In this document: piece after piece, positions 9,414 to 20,884 of the stretch
Position numbering within the stretch: position 1 is the first letter of the stretch
Layout: every line of letters starts with the position of its first letter
Source of the DNA: Rhizobium rosettiformans W3
GTDB lineage: Bacteria; Pseudomonadota; Alphaproteobacteria; Rhizobiales; Rhizobiaceae
Assembly (NCBI RefSeq): GCF_004912135.1
Contig: NZ_STGU01000018.1
Location: forward strand, 1 to 58,219
DNA length: 58,219 nucleotides
Reading direction: 5' to 3'
Notes under the pieces: generated by a model
What the model was told of the DNA's origin: nothing
What the model saw: the letters and a program-made list of their open reading frames with translations, nothing else
Database searches by the model: none
Made by a program: the position numbers and the translations under genes

Positions 9414-10862
9414 ATGCTCGAACTGATCCAGATCTACTGGGCCGAGACCCTTGCCGTCATGTCCGTGGTGTTCGGCACGGTCGCGGCAGTGCATGCGGCC
9501 ATGACCAAGCGCGAGGTCCGGTCGGCGCTCGGCTGGGTCGGCATCATCATACTTTCTCCACTCGTCGGCGCCATGATCTACGCGGTTGCCGGGATCAACC
9601 GGATCCGGCGGGCGACGCTCATCTCGCGGCGCGCGCTTGAGCTGGATGAGATCTGGCGGCACCTCTCGCGCTACAGCATCGGGGAGGACGAAATTTCCGA
9701 CAGGTTCGGCCGCCGGTTCGGGCAGATGTTGCAGCTGGGCGAAAAGGTTACGCGGCACCCGCTCTCCTCGGGCAACTCGATCACGATGCTGTCCACCGGC
9801 GACGAGACCTTCGATGCCATGTGCGAAGCGATCGAGGGGGCCGAGCGGAGCATCATTCTCGAAACCTACATTTTCGATCGGGACGCCGTTGGGCGCCGGA
9901 TCGCAGATTGCCTGATCGCCGCGCATCAGCGTGGCGTCGAGGTGCGCGTCATCGTCGACGCCGTCGGAGCACGCTACAGCGTGCCCAGCATCATCGGCTA
10001 TCTGGAGGAGGGCGGCGTGCCTGTCGCCACCTTCAACGGGCAGGTCATCATGGGCCTCCGGCTGCCTTACGCCAATCTGCGCACCCACCGGAAGATCCTC
10101 GTGGTGGATGGCACGGTTGGCTTCATCGGCGGGATGAACATCCGTGCGGCCTTTACCGGTCCTGATGGCGCGCGTGACACCCACTTCAAGGTAAGCGGTC
10201 CCGTCGTTGCGGATATCCTCGCCGTTGCGGCGGAAGACTGGCATTTCGAGACGGGCGAAGTGTTGCTGGGACCTGTCTGGCATGTCCAGCTCGACGGCGT
10301 TGTGCCCGGAACGGGAACGGCCATCCGAGCGGTGGTGTCAGGTCCTGACTCCCATATCGAAACCAATCACAAACTGCTTCTCGGCGCCTTCTCCGTGGCC
10401 GAAAAATCGATCCGCATCGTTTCGCCCTATTTCCTGCCGGACACGACCTTCATCGCAGCCTTGAATACCGCGGCGCGCCGCGGCGTCGAGGTCGATGTCA
10501 TCGTGCCGTCTCAGAACAATCTCGCGATCGTCGCGCGGGCGATGATGGGACAGTTCGACCAGATTTTGCGGGAGGGCTGTCGCGTCCATCTGTCGAGTGG
10601 CTCGTTCGACCACTCCAAGCTTATGGTGATCGATGGCCAGTGGTGTTTCATCGGCTCCTCGAACCTCGATTCGCGTTCGCTGCGATTGAACTTCGAGATA
10701 GACTTGGAAGTTTACGATCGGGTGCTGGCCGAACAGATCGAGCGTCGCATCGACCAGAGCCTGGCGAATGCCGAGGAGCTGACCTTGCAGGATCTGAAGT
10801 CGCGTTCTTTGCCGAACCGGCTGATAGACCGCTTGTTCTGGCTCGGATCGCCCTATCTTTGA
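9414..10862 (+). CDS. cls: Cardiolipin synthase (phospholipase D superfamily)
   Basis: A membrane enzyme that condenses phosphatidylglycerol molecules into cardiolipin. At 482 residues, two hydrophobic segments at the N-terminus (about 5-25 and 38-58) match the PLDc_N anchor. Two HKD motifs follow: HRKILVVDG with FIGGMN in the first half, and HSKLMVIDG with FIGSSNLDSRS in the second. It sits between recN and an EEP-fold protein, all on the + strand. Bacterial Cls paralogues are hard to tell apart by eye, so no numbered symbol is given. Confidence 0.92.
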   Translation: MLELIQIYWAETLAVMSVVFGTVAAVHAAMTKREVRSALGWVGIIILSPLVGAMIYAVAGINRIRRATLISRRALELDEIWRHLSRYSIGEDEISDRFGRRFGQMLQLGEKVTRHPLSSGNSITMLSTGDETFDAMCEAIEGAERSIILETYIFDRDAVGRRIADCLIAAHQRGVEVRVIVDAVGARYSVPSIIGYLEEGGVPVATFNGQVIMGLRLPYANLRTHRKILVVDGTVGFIGGMNIRAAFTGPDGARDTHFKVSGPVVADILAVAAEDWHFETGEVLLGPVWHVQLDGVVPGTGTAIRAVVSGPDSHIETNHKLLLGAFSVAEKSIRIVSPYFLPDTTFIAALNTAARRGVEVDVIVPSQNNLAIVARAMMGQFDQILREGCRVHLSSGSFDHSKLMVIDGQWCFIGSSNLDSRSLRLNFEIDLEVYDRVLAEQIERRIDQSLANAEELTLQDLKSRSLPNRLIDRLFWLGSPYL

Positions 10863-10913
10863 ATACAGGCGGCCGGCCATCGGTTGCCTTCGCCACGATC
10901 GGCCTCAGGCCCA

Positions 10914-11765
10914 ATGACGACGGATGCAACTGGTTTGATGAAGAAGACAAAACCCAGCCTCGCCCGGACGATGTTGACCTCGATCCGCAACCGCAAAGGG
11001 CGTCCGGATGAGCGCATCACGTCCGAAACCGCCGATGGCGTGATGACGGTTGCTTCCTACAATGTCCATAAATGCGTGGGCGTCGATGGGCGCTTCGATC
11101 CGGAGCGGATCATCGACGTGATCCAGGAAATCCGTCCCGATGTGATTGCCCTGCAGGAAGCCGATCAGCGGTTCGGGGAGCGATCCGGACTGCTCGATCT
11201 CAACCGGCTGCGGCTCGAAACCGGGCTGCTGCCGGTGCCCGTGGTTGCGGGGCCAAAATCGCATGGCTGGCGTGGCAACGTGCTGCTGTTTCGGGAAGGA
11301 ATCGTCCGGGACGTGCATCAGGTGGCGCTGCCGGGACTCGAGCCGCGGGGCGCGCTGGTGGCGGAGATCGATCTCGAGGGCAGGGCAGGGCTGCGCGTCA
11401 TCGCGGCGCATCTCGGGCTTCTGCGCTGGGCGCGGCGCCAGCAGGCCGACGTGATCCTCGAACTCTTGCAGCGGCGCGCAGAGCGACCGACACTTTTGAT
11501 GGGGGACTTCAACGAGTGGCGGCTGGGGCCGGGCTCGGCGCTGACCCGCCTGGAGCCGGTCTTCGGGCCGCTTCCACCGCCGCTTCCAAGCTTTCCGGCG
11601 CGGCTGCCGGTTCTGTCTCTCGATCGGATCATGGCGAACAGGGTCGGGCTGATCGCCGATCTCAGCGTGCATGACACGCCGCTTGCGAGGCTTGCTTCCG
11701 ACCACCTGCCGCTCACCGCTCGGATCGATCTCAGCAAGGTGTCGTTGAGCAAGGTCGAGGACTGA
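10914..11765 (+). CDS. Endonuclease/exonuclease/phosphatase family protein
   Basis: A member of the DNase I / sphingomyelinase-like metal-dependent hydrolase fold. Motifs in order: TVASYNVHKCVG, DVIALQEAD (metal-binding Glu), an internal His in VIAAHLGLL, LLMGDFNEW (catalytic Asp/Asn) and SDHLPL (catalytic His). The substrate cannot be read; relatives act on DNA, phosphoinositides or phospholipids. Position directly after cls suggests a lipid- or envelope-linked role, but that is inference. The start is uncertain: ATG 10914 (283 residues) or ATG 10938 (275); neither has a good ribosome site. Confidence 0.85.
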   Translation: MTTDATGLMKKTKPSLARTMLTSIRNRKGRPDERITSETADGVMTVASYNVHKCVGVDGRFDPERIIDVIQEIRPDVIALQEADQRFGERSGLLDLNRLRLETGLLPVPVVAGPKSHGWRGNVLLFREGIVRDVHQVALPGLEPRGALVAEIDLEGRAGLRVIAAHLGLLRWARRQQADVILELLQRRAERPTLLMGDFNEWRLGPGSALTRLEPVFGPLPPPLPSFPARLPVLSLDRIMANRVGLIADLSVHDTPLARLASDHLPLTARIDLSKVSLSKVED

Positions 11766-11800
11766 TCGCACGCTCTTTTCATTCGCCGAATTTCCGCTAA

Positions 11801-13984
<2,184 letters not shown>

Positions 13985-14830
13985 TCAGGCAAGGCTCATG
14001 GCGGCGTTCGTGAGATCGAGGCTCGTCGGCTCCACCTGTGTGCCGCGGGGCAGCTCCCGCTCCAGCACGATCCGATTGCGGCCGGATGACTTGGCGGCGT
14101 AGAGCGCACGGTCTGCGGCCGCGTAAACTGCCGAAAAATCCCGCATCGGCGTGATGTCGGCGAGGCCGCCGGAGACGGTAACCGCAATCGATTGATGGAA
14201 AGCTTCGATCAGGCGGTTTGCGATCGAGCGCCTGATGCGTTCGGCCGTGGAGACGACTTCGGCAACTTCGCAGTCCTGGAACAGAATGGCGAATTCCTCG
14301 CCACCGATGCGCGCGACCAGGTGGCTCGGTCCGACGATCTCGGTCAGCGTGGCAGCCACGGAAATGATGACATCGTCTCCCGCCATGTGGCCGTAGCGGT
14401 CGTTGATCTGTTTGAAGCGATCGATGTCGAGGATCAGAAGATGGCCGCGCTCGACCTGCGAGAGATCATCGATGAAGGCCCGGCGGTTGAGAAGGCCCGA
14501 CAGCATGTCCGTCCGGCTCAACTGGCGAAATTCGAGCCGGGTGCGGGCGAGGTGGATGACGGCGTAGCCCATGTAGAGGCTGCACAGCATCGTCAGCACG
14601 AAGGCTACGACGACGGCGATGCTACAGCCGATGGCCATGTCGCGCCACAGGGGATTGAGCAGCAGGTCGAAGGCATGCATGACAGTCAGCATGCCCGCCA
14701 CCATGAAGCAGGCAATGATGGAGTTGCGGATGGACAGTCGATTGGCGAAACGGATGACGGCGTTCCAGTTGTCGAACTCCGTCAGTCCAATGTCCTGGAT
14801 TACCCAAGCTTCGATCTGCTTCTTCAACAT
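13985..14830 (-). CDS. Membrane-anchored diguanylate cyclase
   Basis: Makes the second messenger c-di-GMP from two GTP. Starting at ATG 14830 gives 281 residues (GTG 14842 is an alternative). Two hydrophobic segments lie in the first 120 residues. The C-terminal GGDEF domain begins at SRTDMLSGLLNRRAF, has LILDIDRFKQIND and carries an intact active-site loop GGEEF. The RxxD inhibitory I-site expected five residues before the loop is replaced by GPSH, so product inhibition through that site is probably absent. The last 30 residues are not conserved. It stands alone. Confidence 0.93.
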   Translation of the reverse strand: MLKKQIEAWVIQDIGLTEFDNWNAVIRFANRLSIRNSIIACFMVAGMLTVMHAFDLLLNPLWRDMAIGCSIAVVVAFVLTMLCSLYMGYAVIHLARTRLEFRQLSRTDMLSGLLNRRAFIDDLSQVERGHLLILDIDRFKQINDRYGHMAGDDVIISVAATLTEIVGPSHLVARIGGEEFAILFQDCEVAEVVSTAERIRRSIANRLIEAFHQSIAVTVSGGLADITPMRDFSAVYAAADRALYAAKSSGRNRIVLERELPRGTQVEPTSLDLTNAAMSLA

Positions 14831-15075
14831 CGGTGCGACCACACAATAGGACTTGAGGTTAAATTCTTTCGCGACGCGAACTACTGTCAGCGCCGTCTTC
14901 CATCATAAAATCTGTATGGCCCCGTGCCCCGTGGCCGCATGATGTCAAGGTGACCAATGCAACCTGAGGAGTAAAGTCCTTATCTGCATTTCTACTAGTC
15001 TTAGTCCCTTAAAAATTAAGGTTGGATGAATCTGTAACTCAGGATTGCATCTTCATTCGTCTCAAGACGGCACAG

Positions 15076-15480
15076 TCACGGTTCTGTGAACCCGGTCGGT
15101 ACAACTTCCAGTCCAAAAGACGATGGGTCCTGCTTGAAGATCAGGCCGCCACGCGAGGTTGAACCGGCCGCCACATAGTCGAAGGTCGTTTGCGCTTCCT
15201 CGACCGTGGTGTCTCCCTCTGTGAGCGTCGCTTTGACGTCCACGGCGGCTGCCGCCTGATCGCCGTCATTGCTGACTTCGATCATCACGCGCCAGCCGGA
15301 GGACAAGGGCGCGATGTCGAGGACCTTGGCCGAGAGCTCGGGCGGACGGTCCCGCGTCGTTGCCGCTTCAAAGAGGAGCCAGCCGATCATGGCCAGGATC
15401 ATCAGCGTGGCGATAAGGCCGGTTGCCCACTCGATCCAATGGGACCTGACCTGTTCCATGTTCTTTTTGCTGCTTGTCAT
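15076..15480 (-). CDS. Single-pass membrane protein, TIGR02588-like
   Basis: 134 residues: a short cytoplasmic N-terminus, one hydrophobic segment (about residues 18-41), then an extracytoplasmic domain that looks like a small beta-sandwich (WRVMIEVSNDGDQAAAAVDV, GGLIFKQDP). I recognise the pattern of TIGR02588, a function-unknown family commonly found next to TIGR02587. The upstream neighbour at 15491 fits TIGR02587; the two are 10 nt apart on the same strand, so they are probably an operon and may form a complex. Function unknown. Confidence 0.75.
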   Translation of the reverse strand: MTSSKKNMEQVRSHWIEWATGLIATLMILAMIGWLLFEAATTRDRPPELSAKVLDIAPLSSGWRVMIEVSNDGDQAAAAVDVKATLTEGDTTVEEAQTTFDYVAAGSTSRGGLIFKQDPSSFGLEVVPTGFTEP

Positions 15481-15490
15481 GTCGGATCCC

Positions 15491-16351
15491 TCACAACACC
15501 AGGCGGGCCGCGGCTGCGCCGATGGCAGCCGGGAAACCGAGGACGATGATCGTCAGAAGGGCTTCGGTCGCGCCGAGGTCGTCCAGCCGGCCGAAGGTCC
15601 ATAGGGTATAAAGGCTGACCGCGAGGGCAACGAGATAACCCGGCACGGTAAAGCGGAAGACGGCATGCCAGGCGGGTGTTCCCTCATCTAAACTGTGGCT
15701 TCCCTTGAAGGCGAGTGCGTAGACGAAGCCGTGCATCAGCATGAGCGATAGAGCGAGCAAGACGAGCGCGTGCCACACCGTCATCTTGTAGGCGAGCAGG
15801 ATCATCTCTTCCGTCGGGGCAAGGTTCAGGGAGAGATAAAGCGCGCCGACCGCCATCATGAAGAGTTCGGTGATGTAACTGGTCTCGGGCGTGTTGGACG
15901 GATCGTCTTCCTCATCCTCATCGTCGTCGCTCATGCTCAACTGGCTTCGACCGAGCAAGGCGCCGATGCTTGCGGGTACCGACTGCAGGGCGATCATGCC
16001 TATCCACTGATGCGGTGACATGTCCGGCTTGATGACACCGAGCAGTGCCAGGATCAGCGCGCTGGCTGCAATTCCCATTCCGTAGGCCACCACCGCATCG
16101 CGCGCGGATTCGCGCCAGGTCGCCGTGCGCTCGAAGCCGATGCGGTGGGACAGGCCGACGAGCAGGGGGATATTCAGGAGGAGCAAGAGAAGGAGCCGTT
16201 CCCGCTCCATGTAGAAGCCGAGGAACCACATCTCCATCGTCATCAGCATCGGAAGCGAGAAGAGCAAGGCGCCGGCGATGCCGCGCGCCAGTCCGACCAG
16301 GAAGCGATTGAGCCGCTTCGCGTCGTCGTTTTCGTCATCGATTGCTGTCAT
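15491..16351 (-). CDS. Polytopic membrane protein, TIGR02587-like
   Basis: 286 residues with about seven or eight hydrophobic segments, and an acidic loop near residue 150 (SDDDEDEEDDPSNTP) likely cytoplasmic. The start ATG 16351 follows a short acidic N-terminus (MTAIDDENDDAK). Length and topology fit the TIGR02587 family, whose function is unknown. It is first in a two-gene unit with the TIGR02588-like gene. No transporter signature is recognisable. Confidence 0.75.
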   Translation of the reverse strand: MTAIDDENDDAKRLNRFLVGLARGIAGALLFSLPMLMTMEMWFLGFYMERERLLLLLLLNIPLLVGLSHRIGFERTATWRESARDAVVAYGMGIAASALILALLGVIKPDMSPHQWIGMIALQSVPASIGALLGRSQLSMSDDDEDEEDDPSNTPETSYITELFMMAVGALYLSLNLAPTEEMILLAYKMTVWHALVLLALSLMLMHGFVYALAFKGSHSLDEGTPAWHAVFRFTVPGYLVALAVSLYTLWTFGRLDDLGATEALLTIIVLGFPAAIGAAAARLVL

Positions 16352-16479
16352 AATCGCACCGTCCCTTGCCGCGCGGGGAATGCGCGAGGGACGATGCTTG
16401 TTCCATTTCGCGGTTGCTCATGAAGGGCGACCGCGCTTATCGCTTGAGGGCTGCGCAGTGCTCGCGCTGGCTTCCGCCG

Positions 16480-18546
16480 TCAGCCTTTCGGCTTGAAGCT
16501 CTTCTTCTTGCGCCCGCCGCTGCCGCCGCGATCGTCGAACTTGCCCTTGGGCTTGCCGCCAAATGCCGGCTTGTCACCATTCGGCTTTCCGGTCCATTCA
16601 GGCTTGGCCGGCTTGTCCCAGGCGTTGGAAGCGCCCTTTGGCTTCTTCTTGAAAGAGGGTTTGTCATCGCTCCAATCGGACCGCTTGGGCTTCGGCGCAT
16701 CCCCCCAGACGTCGGCATCGGTTACGGCCATGGCGTCGCGCGGGCGGGCAGGGCCATCGTCCTTGCGGGCGTAGGGTTTCTTGTCGCCGAACTGCTTCTT
16801 CTCGCCGAAGGGCTTCTTGTCGCCGTAAGCCTTCTTTTCACCGTAAGGCTTGCGATCGCCATTCTCGCGCGGCGGACGGGGAGCGCGCTCCTTCGGCGGC
16901 GCGCTGAAATCGGGCATGCCTGGCAGCTGGGCGAGCGTGATGCCGCGCTCCAGCGCCTTGTTGGGACCGAGTGCGCCGAGGAAGGTGTCGAGCGCGCTTT
17001 CGGCAATCTCGACGAAGGTCTCCTCCGGCTGCATCTTGATCGCGCCGATCTCGTTCTTGGTGATGTTGCCATTGCGGCAGAGCATCGGGATCAGCCAGCG
17101 CGGCTCGGCATTCTGGCGACGGCCGACCGAAACCGAGAACCAGACGCTGGGACCGAAGTCGCCGCGCGGCTTGGTGGCGGCATTCGACGGGTTGGCATAG
17201 TCCGGCTCCTTGCGGGCCTTGCCGGCGTCCAGGCTGACGGGGATCAGGTCTTCCGGTGCCGAGCGATTGCCGCGTTGCAGACGCAAGAAGGCAGCTGCGA
17301 CCTGTTCGGCGCCATGGGTCGCGATCAGCGCCTCGACCATCTGAGCCTCGTCCTCGGAAATCGCTTCGGTCAGCGAGGGATCGGCCATCAGGCGCTCGTC
17401 GTCGCGGGCCTGGACTTCGTCCGCCGACGGCGGCAGTGCCCAGGTGGGGCGGACATTGGCGCCGGCGAGCAGGCGCTCCGCCTTGCGGCGCCCGCTGTTC
17501 GGCACGATGAGGGCGGAGACACCCTTGTTGCCGGCACGCCCGGTGCGGCCCGAACGGTGCAGCAGGGTTTCGGAATTGGTTGGCAGATCGGCATGGATGA
17601 CGAGCTCGAGGCCGGGCAGGTCGATGCCGCGTGCTGCGACATCGGTCGCGATGCAGACGCGGGCCCGGCCGTCACGCATGGCCTGAAGCGCATGGGTGCG
17701 CTCGTTCTGCGAGAGCTCGCCCGAGAGAGCCACGACGGAGAAGCCGCGATTGTGCAGGCGGGCGGTCAGGTGATTGACTGCTGCACGCGTGGAGCAGAAG
17801 ACAATGGCATTGCGCGCCTCATAGAAGCGCAGGACGTTGATGATCGCGTTCTCCCGGTCGGGATTGGCGACGGGCAGCGCCCGGTATTCGATGTCGACGT
17901 GCTGCTTCTTTTCCGAAACGGTCTCGATGCGGCGGGCGTCACGCTGGTAGCTCTTGGCAAGATCGGCGATCGAGCGCGGCACCGTTGCCGAGAACATCAG
18001 GGTGCGGCGGTCATCCGGCGACTCTTCGAGGATGAATTCGAGGTCCTCGCGGAAACCGAGATCGAGCATCTCGTCGGCCTCGTCGAGCACGACGACGCGC
18101 ATCTGCGACAGATCGAGGGCGCCACGAGTGATGTGGTCGCGCAGGCGGCCCGGCGTGCCAACGACGATATGGGCACCGCGCTCCAACGCGCGCCGCTCAT
18201 TGCGGATATCCATGCCGCCGACGCAGGAGCCGATGATCGCACCGGTCTCGGCATAAAGCCATTCCAGCTCGCGCTTGACCTGCATCGCGAGTTCGCGCGT
18301 CGGCGCGATCGCAAGGGCAAGCGGCGTGCCGGCGCGGTCGAAGCGGCCGCTGTCTGGAATGATGGTCGGGGCCATTGCGAGCCCGAAAGCCACGGTCTTG
18401 CCGGAGCCGGTCTGGGCAGAAACGAGCGCATCGCGACCTTCGAGGTCGGGGTCGATCATGGCCTGCTGCACGGGGGTCAGGGTCTCGTAGCCGCGCTTGC
18501 GCAAGGCCTCGGCGATCGCCGGGACGATGGCGTCGAAATCAGTCAT
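16480..18546 (-). CDS. DEAD-box ATP-dependent RNA helicase with basic tail
   Basis: Unwinds or remodels RNA in ribosome assembly, cold adaptation or mRNA decay. At 688 residues. RecA1: Q motif LTPVQQAMI, Walker A AQTGSGKT (44-51), PTRELAMQ, DEAD box LDEADEMLDLG near 155, SAT. RecA2: ARGIDLPGL and HRSGRTGRAG. A DbpA/DeaD-type RNA-binding domain lies around residues 440-530. The final 150 residues are a Lys/Gly/Pro-rich tail holding repeated (Y/F)G(E/D)KK units, likely an RNA-contacting disordered arm. Closest to the CsdA/DeaD group; no symbol is given because several paralogues exist. Confidence 0.94.
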   Translation of the reverse strand: MTDFDAIVPAIAEALRKRGYETLTPVQQAMIDPDLEGRDALVSAQTGSGKTVAFGLAMAPTIIPDSGRFDRAGTPLALAIAPTRELAMQVKRELEWLYAETGAIIGSCVGGMDIRNERRALERGAHIVVGTPGRLRDHITRGALDLSQMRVVVLDEADEMLDLGFREDLEFILEESPDDRRTLMFSATVPRSIADLAKSYQRDARRIETVSEKKQHVDIEYRALPVANPDRENAIINVLRFYEARNAIVFCSTRAAVNHLTARLHNRGFSVVALSGELSQNERTHALQAMRDGRARVCIATDVAARGIDLPGLELVIHADLPTNSETLLHRSGRTGRAGNKGVSALIVPNSGRRKAERLLAGANVRPTWALPPSADEVQARDDERLMADPSLTEAISEDEAQMVEALIATHGAEQVAAAFLRLQRGNRSAPEDLIPVSLDAGKARKEPDYANPSNAATKPRGDFGPSVWFSVSVGRRQNAEPRWLIPMLCRNGNITKNEIGAIKMQPEETFVEIAESALDTFLGALGPNKALERGITLAQLPGMPDFSAPPKERAPRPPRENGDRKPYGEKKAYGDKKPFGEKKQFGDKKPYARKDDGPARPRDAMAVTDADVWGDAPKPKRSDWSDDKPSFKKKPKGASNAWDKPAKPEWTGKPNGDKPAFGGKPKGKFDDRGGSGGRKKKSFKPKG

Positions 18547-18717
18547 GGAGTGGTCTTTCGAATGTGATGGATGATGCGGGCCAAAGCGCCGCGCCCGCCG
18601 ATTGCGGGTATGTTGGCGCTGTTCCTACTCGCCTCCACCCCGAAAGTCGAGGGGGAGGCGAGCAAAAGGCGCGATATGGTGAAGGCGAGGACGGCCCAGT
18701 GCGCTCGCCTCCATGTG

Positions 18718-19254
18718 TCAGGTGCGCAGGCGAGCCATCGCAAGCGCATCGACATAGTGGCCGGCGCGGAAGCCGTAGTCCTTCATCTTGCCCTCGACGG
18801 CAAAGCCGAAGCGCTCGTAAAGGGCGATCGCGGCCGCGTTGTCGGCATAGACGGTCAGTTCGAGACGCCGCAGGTTCAGCCAGTCGTCTGCCATTGCAAC
18901 AGCTTCGCCAAGCAGGGCCTTGCCGATGCCGCGACGGCGATAGTCATCGTGGACGCCCATGCCGATCGTGGCTGCATGCGCGCGTCGGCCTTTGCCCGGT
19001 AGCAAGGCGATGTCGCCAACCAAGAGGCCATCGAGTAGAGCCACGAGGCTTGTGACGCCGCTTGCCTGTTGCTCGATGCCGCGCCTGATCTCCTCGACGC
19101 TCTCGAAGGGAAGCCGCATGGTGCCCCAACGATAGCCCTGGAGATTGTGCAGTTCAGCCACGGCCGACGCGTCTGCAACCGACCGCGCCCTGATTGTCAG
19201 GCCTTCCGGCCATGGCTCTTCATTCTGTCGTGTGATGGGCTTCTGCTTCGACAT
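18718..19254 (-). CDS. GNAT family N-acetyltransferase
   Basis: 178 residues. The acetyl-CoA binding core is seen in ATIGMGVHDDYRRRGIGKAL (Q/RxxGxG/A motif), followed by LRRLELTVYADNAAAIALYE and FGFAVEGKMKDYG, a layout close to RimJ/RimL- or PhnO-like acetyltransferases. The first 25 residues, rich in Lys/Gln/Glu, are not conserved. A strong AAGGAG lies just before the start. Substrate unknown. No operon partner: it is 171 nt from the helicase and divergent from the exonuclease. Confidence 0.9.
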   Translation of the reverse strand: MSKQKPITRQNEEPWPEGLTIRARSVADASAVAELHNLQGYRWGTMRLPFESVEEIRRGIEQQASGVTSLVALLDGLLVGDIALLPGKGRRAHAATIGMGVHDDYRRRGIGKALLGEAVAMADDWLNLRRLELTVYADNAAAIALYERFGFAVEGKMKDYGFRAGHYVDALAMARLRT

Positions 19255-19500
19255 CTCTCTCTCCTTCAGGAATGGCGGGAGAGCGAGATCCAGACGCCTG
19301 CTCTGCCGCAGGGCGTCCGGGTCGGTGCCTTCTATCGACGCAACCTGACCCGCACACCCTCAAGGGAGGTGAGCACGAGGTAGGTCATCACGGTGGTCGA
19401 ATGAATGGACATGACAGGACGATGCCCAAGTGCTGGCATAAGGTCAAGGCGATCGGCGCGTGCCTTGTTCGAATCCGCCGGAGGATTTAAAGCATCGTGG

Positions 19501-20139
19501 ATGCAGATTTCTCCTTATCCCGGCAAAACCATTGCGATCGACTTCGAGACTGCGACCGAGGCCCGGGCGAGCGCCTGTTCGGTGGGGCTCGCCTTCATCG
19601 AGAATGGTCGGGTGGTGCGTGTCGAGGAACGGCTGATCCGGCCGCCCGGCAATCGCTACTCGCCGTTCAACATCGCGATCCATGGAATCCGTCCTGAGCA
19701 TACCGCTCACGCCCCTGATTTTGCCGATGTGATGGCTGAATTCGCGGGAGATTTCGAGGGCGCGCGGATGATCGCGCATAACGCGTCCTTCGATTTCTCG
19801 GTTTTGAGAGCCTGCCTCGATCTCTGTGGCCTCGAATATCCGGAGCTGTCCTATCTGTGCAGCGTCAAGCTTGCCCAGCGTCACTGGCCGGATCTCGGTT
19901 CGCATCGGCTGAATATTCTCGCTGCTCACCTAGGCCTGACCTTCGCGCACCACAATGCCGCAGAGGATGCTCGGATCTGCGCGGAGGCTTGCCTTGCAAT
20001 GGCGGCGGAGGCGGAACTCGCCGATATCTTCGATCTGGCGGTGAAACTCGGCCTCAATGTCGGCCGGTTGAACCGCCGCGGCTACGAGCCATGCTCCTTT
20101 GCGCGCAAGCCAAGACGGGCTGTTGCCTTGCAAGCGTGA
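19501..20139 (+). CDS. DnaQ-like 3'-5' exonuclease
   Basis: DEDD-superfamily exonuclease of about 212 residues. ExoI IAIDFETAT (Asp and Glu metal ligands), ExoII AHNASFDFSVL, ExoIII HHNAAEDARICAEACL (DEDDh type, with His and Asp). It resembles the stand-alone epsilon-like exonucleases related to the Pol III proofreading subunit, but is short and not the replicative DnaQ. Start ATG 19501 follows GGAGGAT by about 13 nt, a long spacing; upstream in-frame starts have no better site. A DNA repair or RNA trimming role is inferred from the family. Confidence 0.9.
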   Translation: MQISPYPGKTIAIDFETATEARASACSVGLAFIENGRVVRVEERLIRPPGNRYSPFNIAIHGIRPEHTAHAPDFADVMAEFAGDFEGARMIAHNASFDFSVLRACLDLCGLEYPELSYLCSVKLAQRHWPDLGSHRLNILAAHLGLTFAHHNAAEDARICAEACLAMAAEAELADIFDLAVKLGLNVGRLNRRGYEPCSFARKPRRAVALQA

Positions 20140-20185
20140 TGCGGCGCCTTATCTTTGGGACAGCGTTCACAAAGGAGTGATGAAC

Positions 20186-20674
20186 ATGTCCCTGAAGCAT
20201 ATCCTTGCCGCCGCTGCTGTAACGGCTGCGACTGCCCTGCCAGTGGCTGCCGAAGTTGTCGGCAAGGTCGGGGTCGACTGGGTCGGCAATGATATCGTTG
20301 TTGAAGCGGTCACCGACCCGGAAGTGAAGGGCGTCACCTGCCATGTCACCTATTTCGACCGGTCGATCATCGATCGGCTTTCCAAGGGAAACTGGTTCGA
20401 GGATCCCTCCAACAACTCCATCGCCTGCCGCCAGACGGGGCCGATCGAGATTGGCAATATCGATCTTTCGGAGGATGGCGAGGAGGTTTTCCGCGAGGGG
20501 CTTTCGATCATCTGGAAGTCGCTGGTCGTCAACCGGATCTACGACAAAGAAAACGATACCCTGATCTATCTCGCCCATTCGCGGCAGGTCGTGGAAGGAT
20601 CGGCAAAGATGGCCATTTCGACGGTGCCGCTCTTCAACCAGAACGTCGTCTGGGCCAACGGGAAGCCGAAGTAA
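20186..20674 (+). CDS. creA: CreA family periplasmic protein
   Basis: 162 residues. A signal peptide MSLKHILAAAAVTAATALPVAA ends near residue 22. The mature part starts EVVGKVGVDWVGNDIVVEA and contains VTCHVTYFDRS, with conserved Cys residues, matching the CreA family. The function of CreA is not established. ATG 20186 is preferred to ATG 20180 because AAAGGAG then sits at 8 nt. The gene follows the exonuclease by 46 nt, but shared function is not suggested. Confidence 0.87.
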   Translation: MSLKHILAAAAVTAATALPVAAEVVGKVGVDWVGNDIVVEAVTDPEVKGVTCHVTYFDRSIIDRLSKGNWFEDPSNNSIACRQTGPIEIGNIDLSEDGEEVFREGLSIIWKSLVVNRIYDKENDTLIYLAHSRQVVEGSAKMAISTVPLFNQNVVWANGKPK

Positions 20675-20827
20675 CAGACCAGTTTTGGGGGGAATGGACT
20701 GAGTGTGGCCCTGTGTGACGGGCGTCACTTTCACGTCCGCCAGCCCTTCTTCATTCATGCGCGACCGGCACCGCGTTACCCCCAATTTCGCAGCCGGTCG
20801 GAGCGGTAACCTGTTCGCCTCTCCACG

Positions 20828-20862
20828 CAAAGACGCCCTGGAGCCTTACGGATCCAGGGCGT
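20828..20862 (-). terminator. Terminator of the small secreted protein gene
   Basis: Read on the minus strand, ACGCCCTGGA / TCCAGGGCGT with a 10-nt loop is followed by CTTT, just after the stop at 20885. Confidence 0.7.
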
Positions 20863-20884
20863 TATTGGAAGTCGCTAGTGCGAC

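Noticed and set aside
16366..18567. Long plus-strand frame opposite the DEAD-box helicase
   Set aside because: Antisense shadow of a clear helicase with all motifs; composition is low-complexity.
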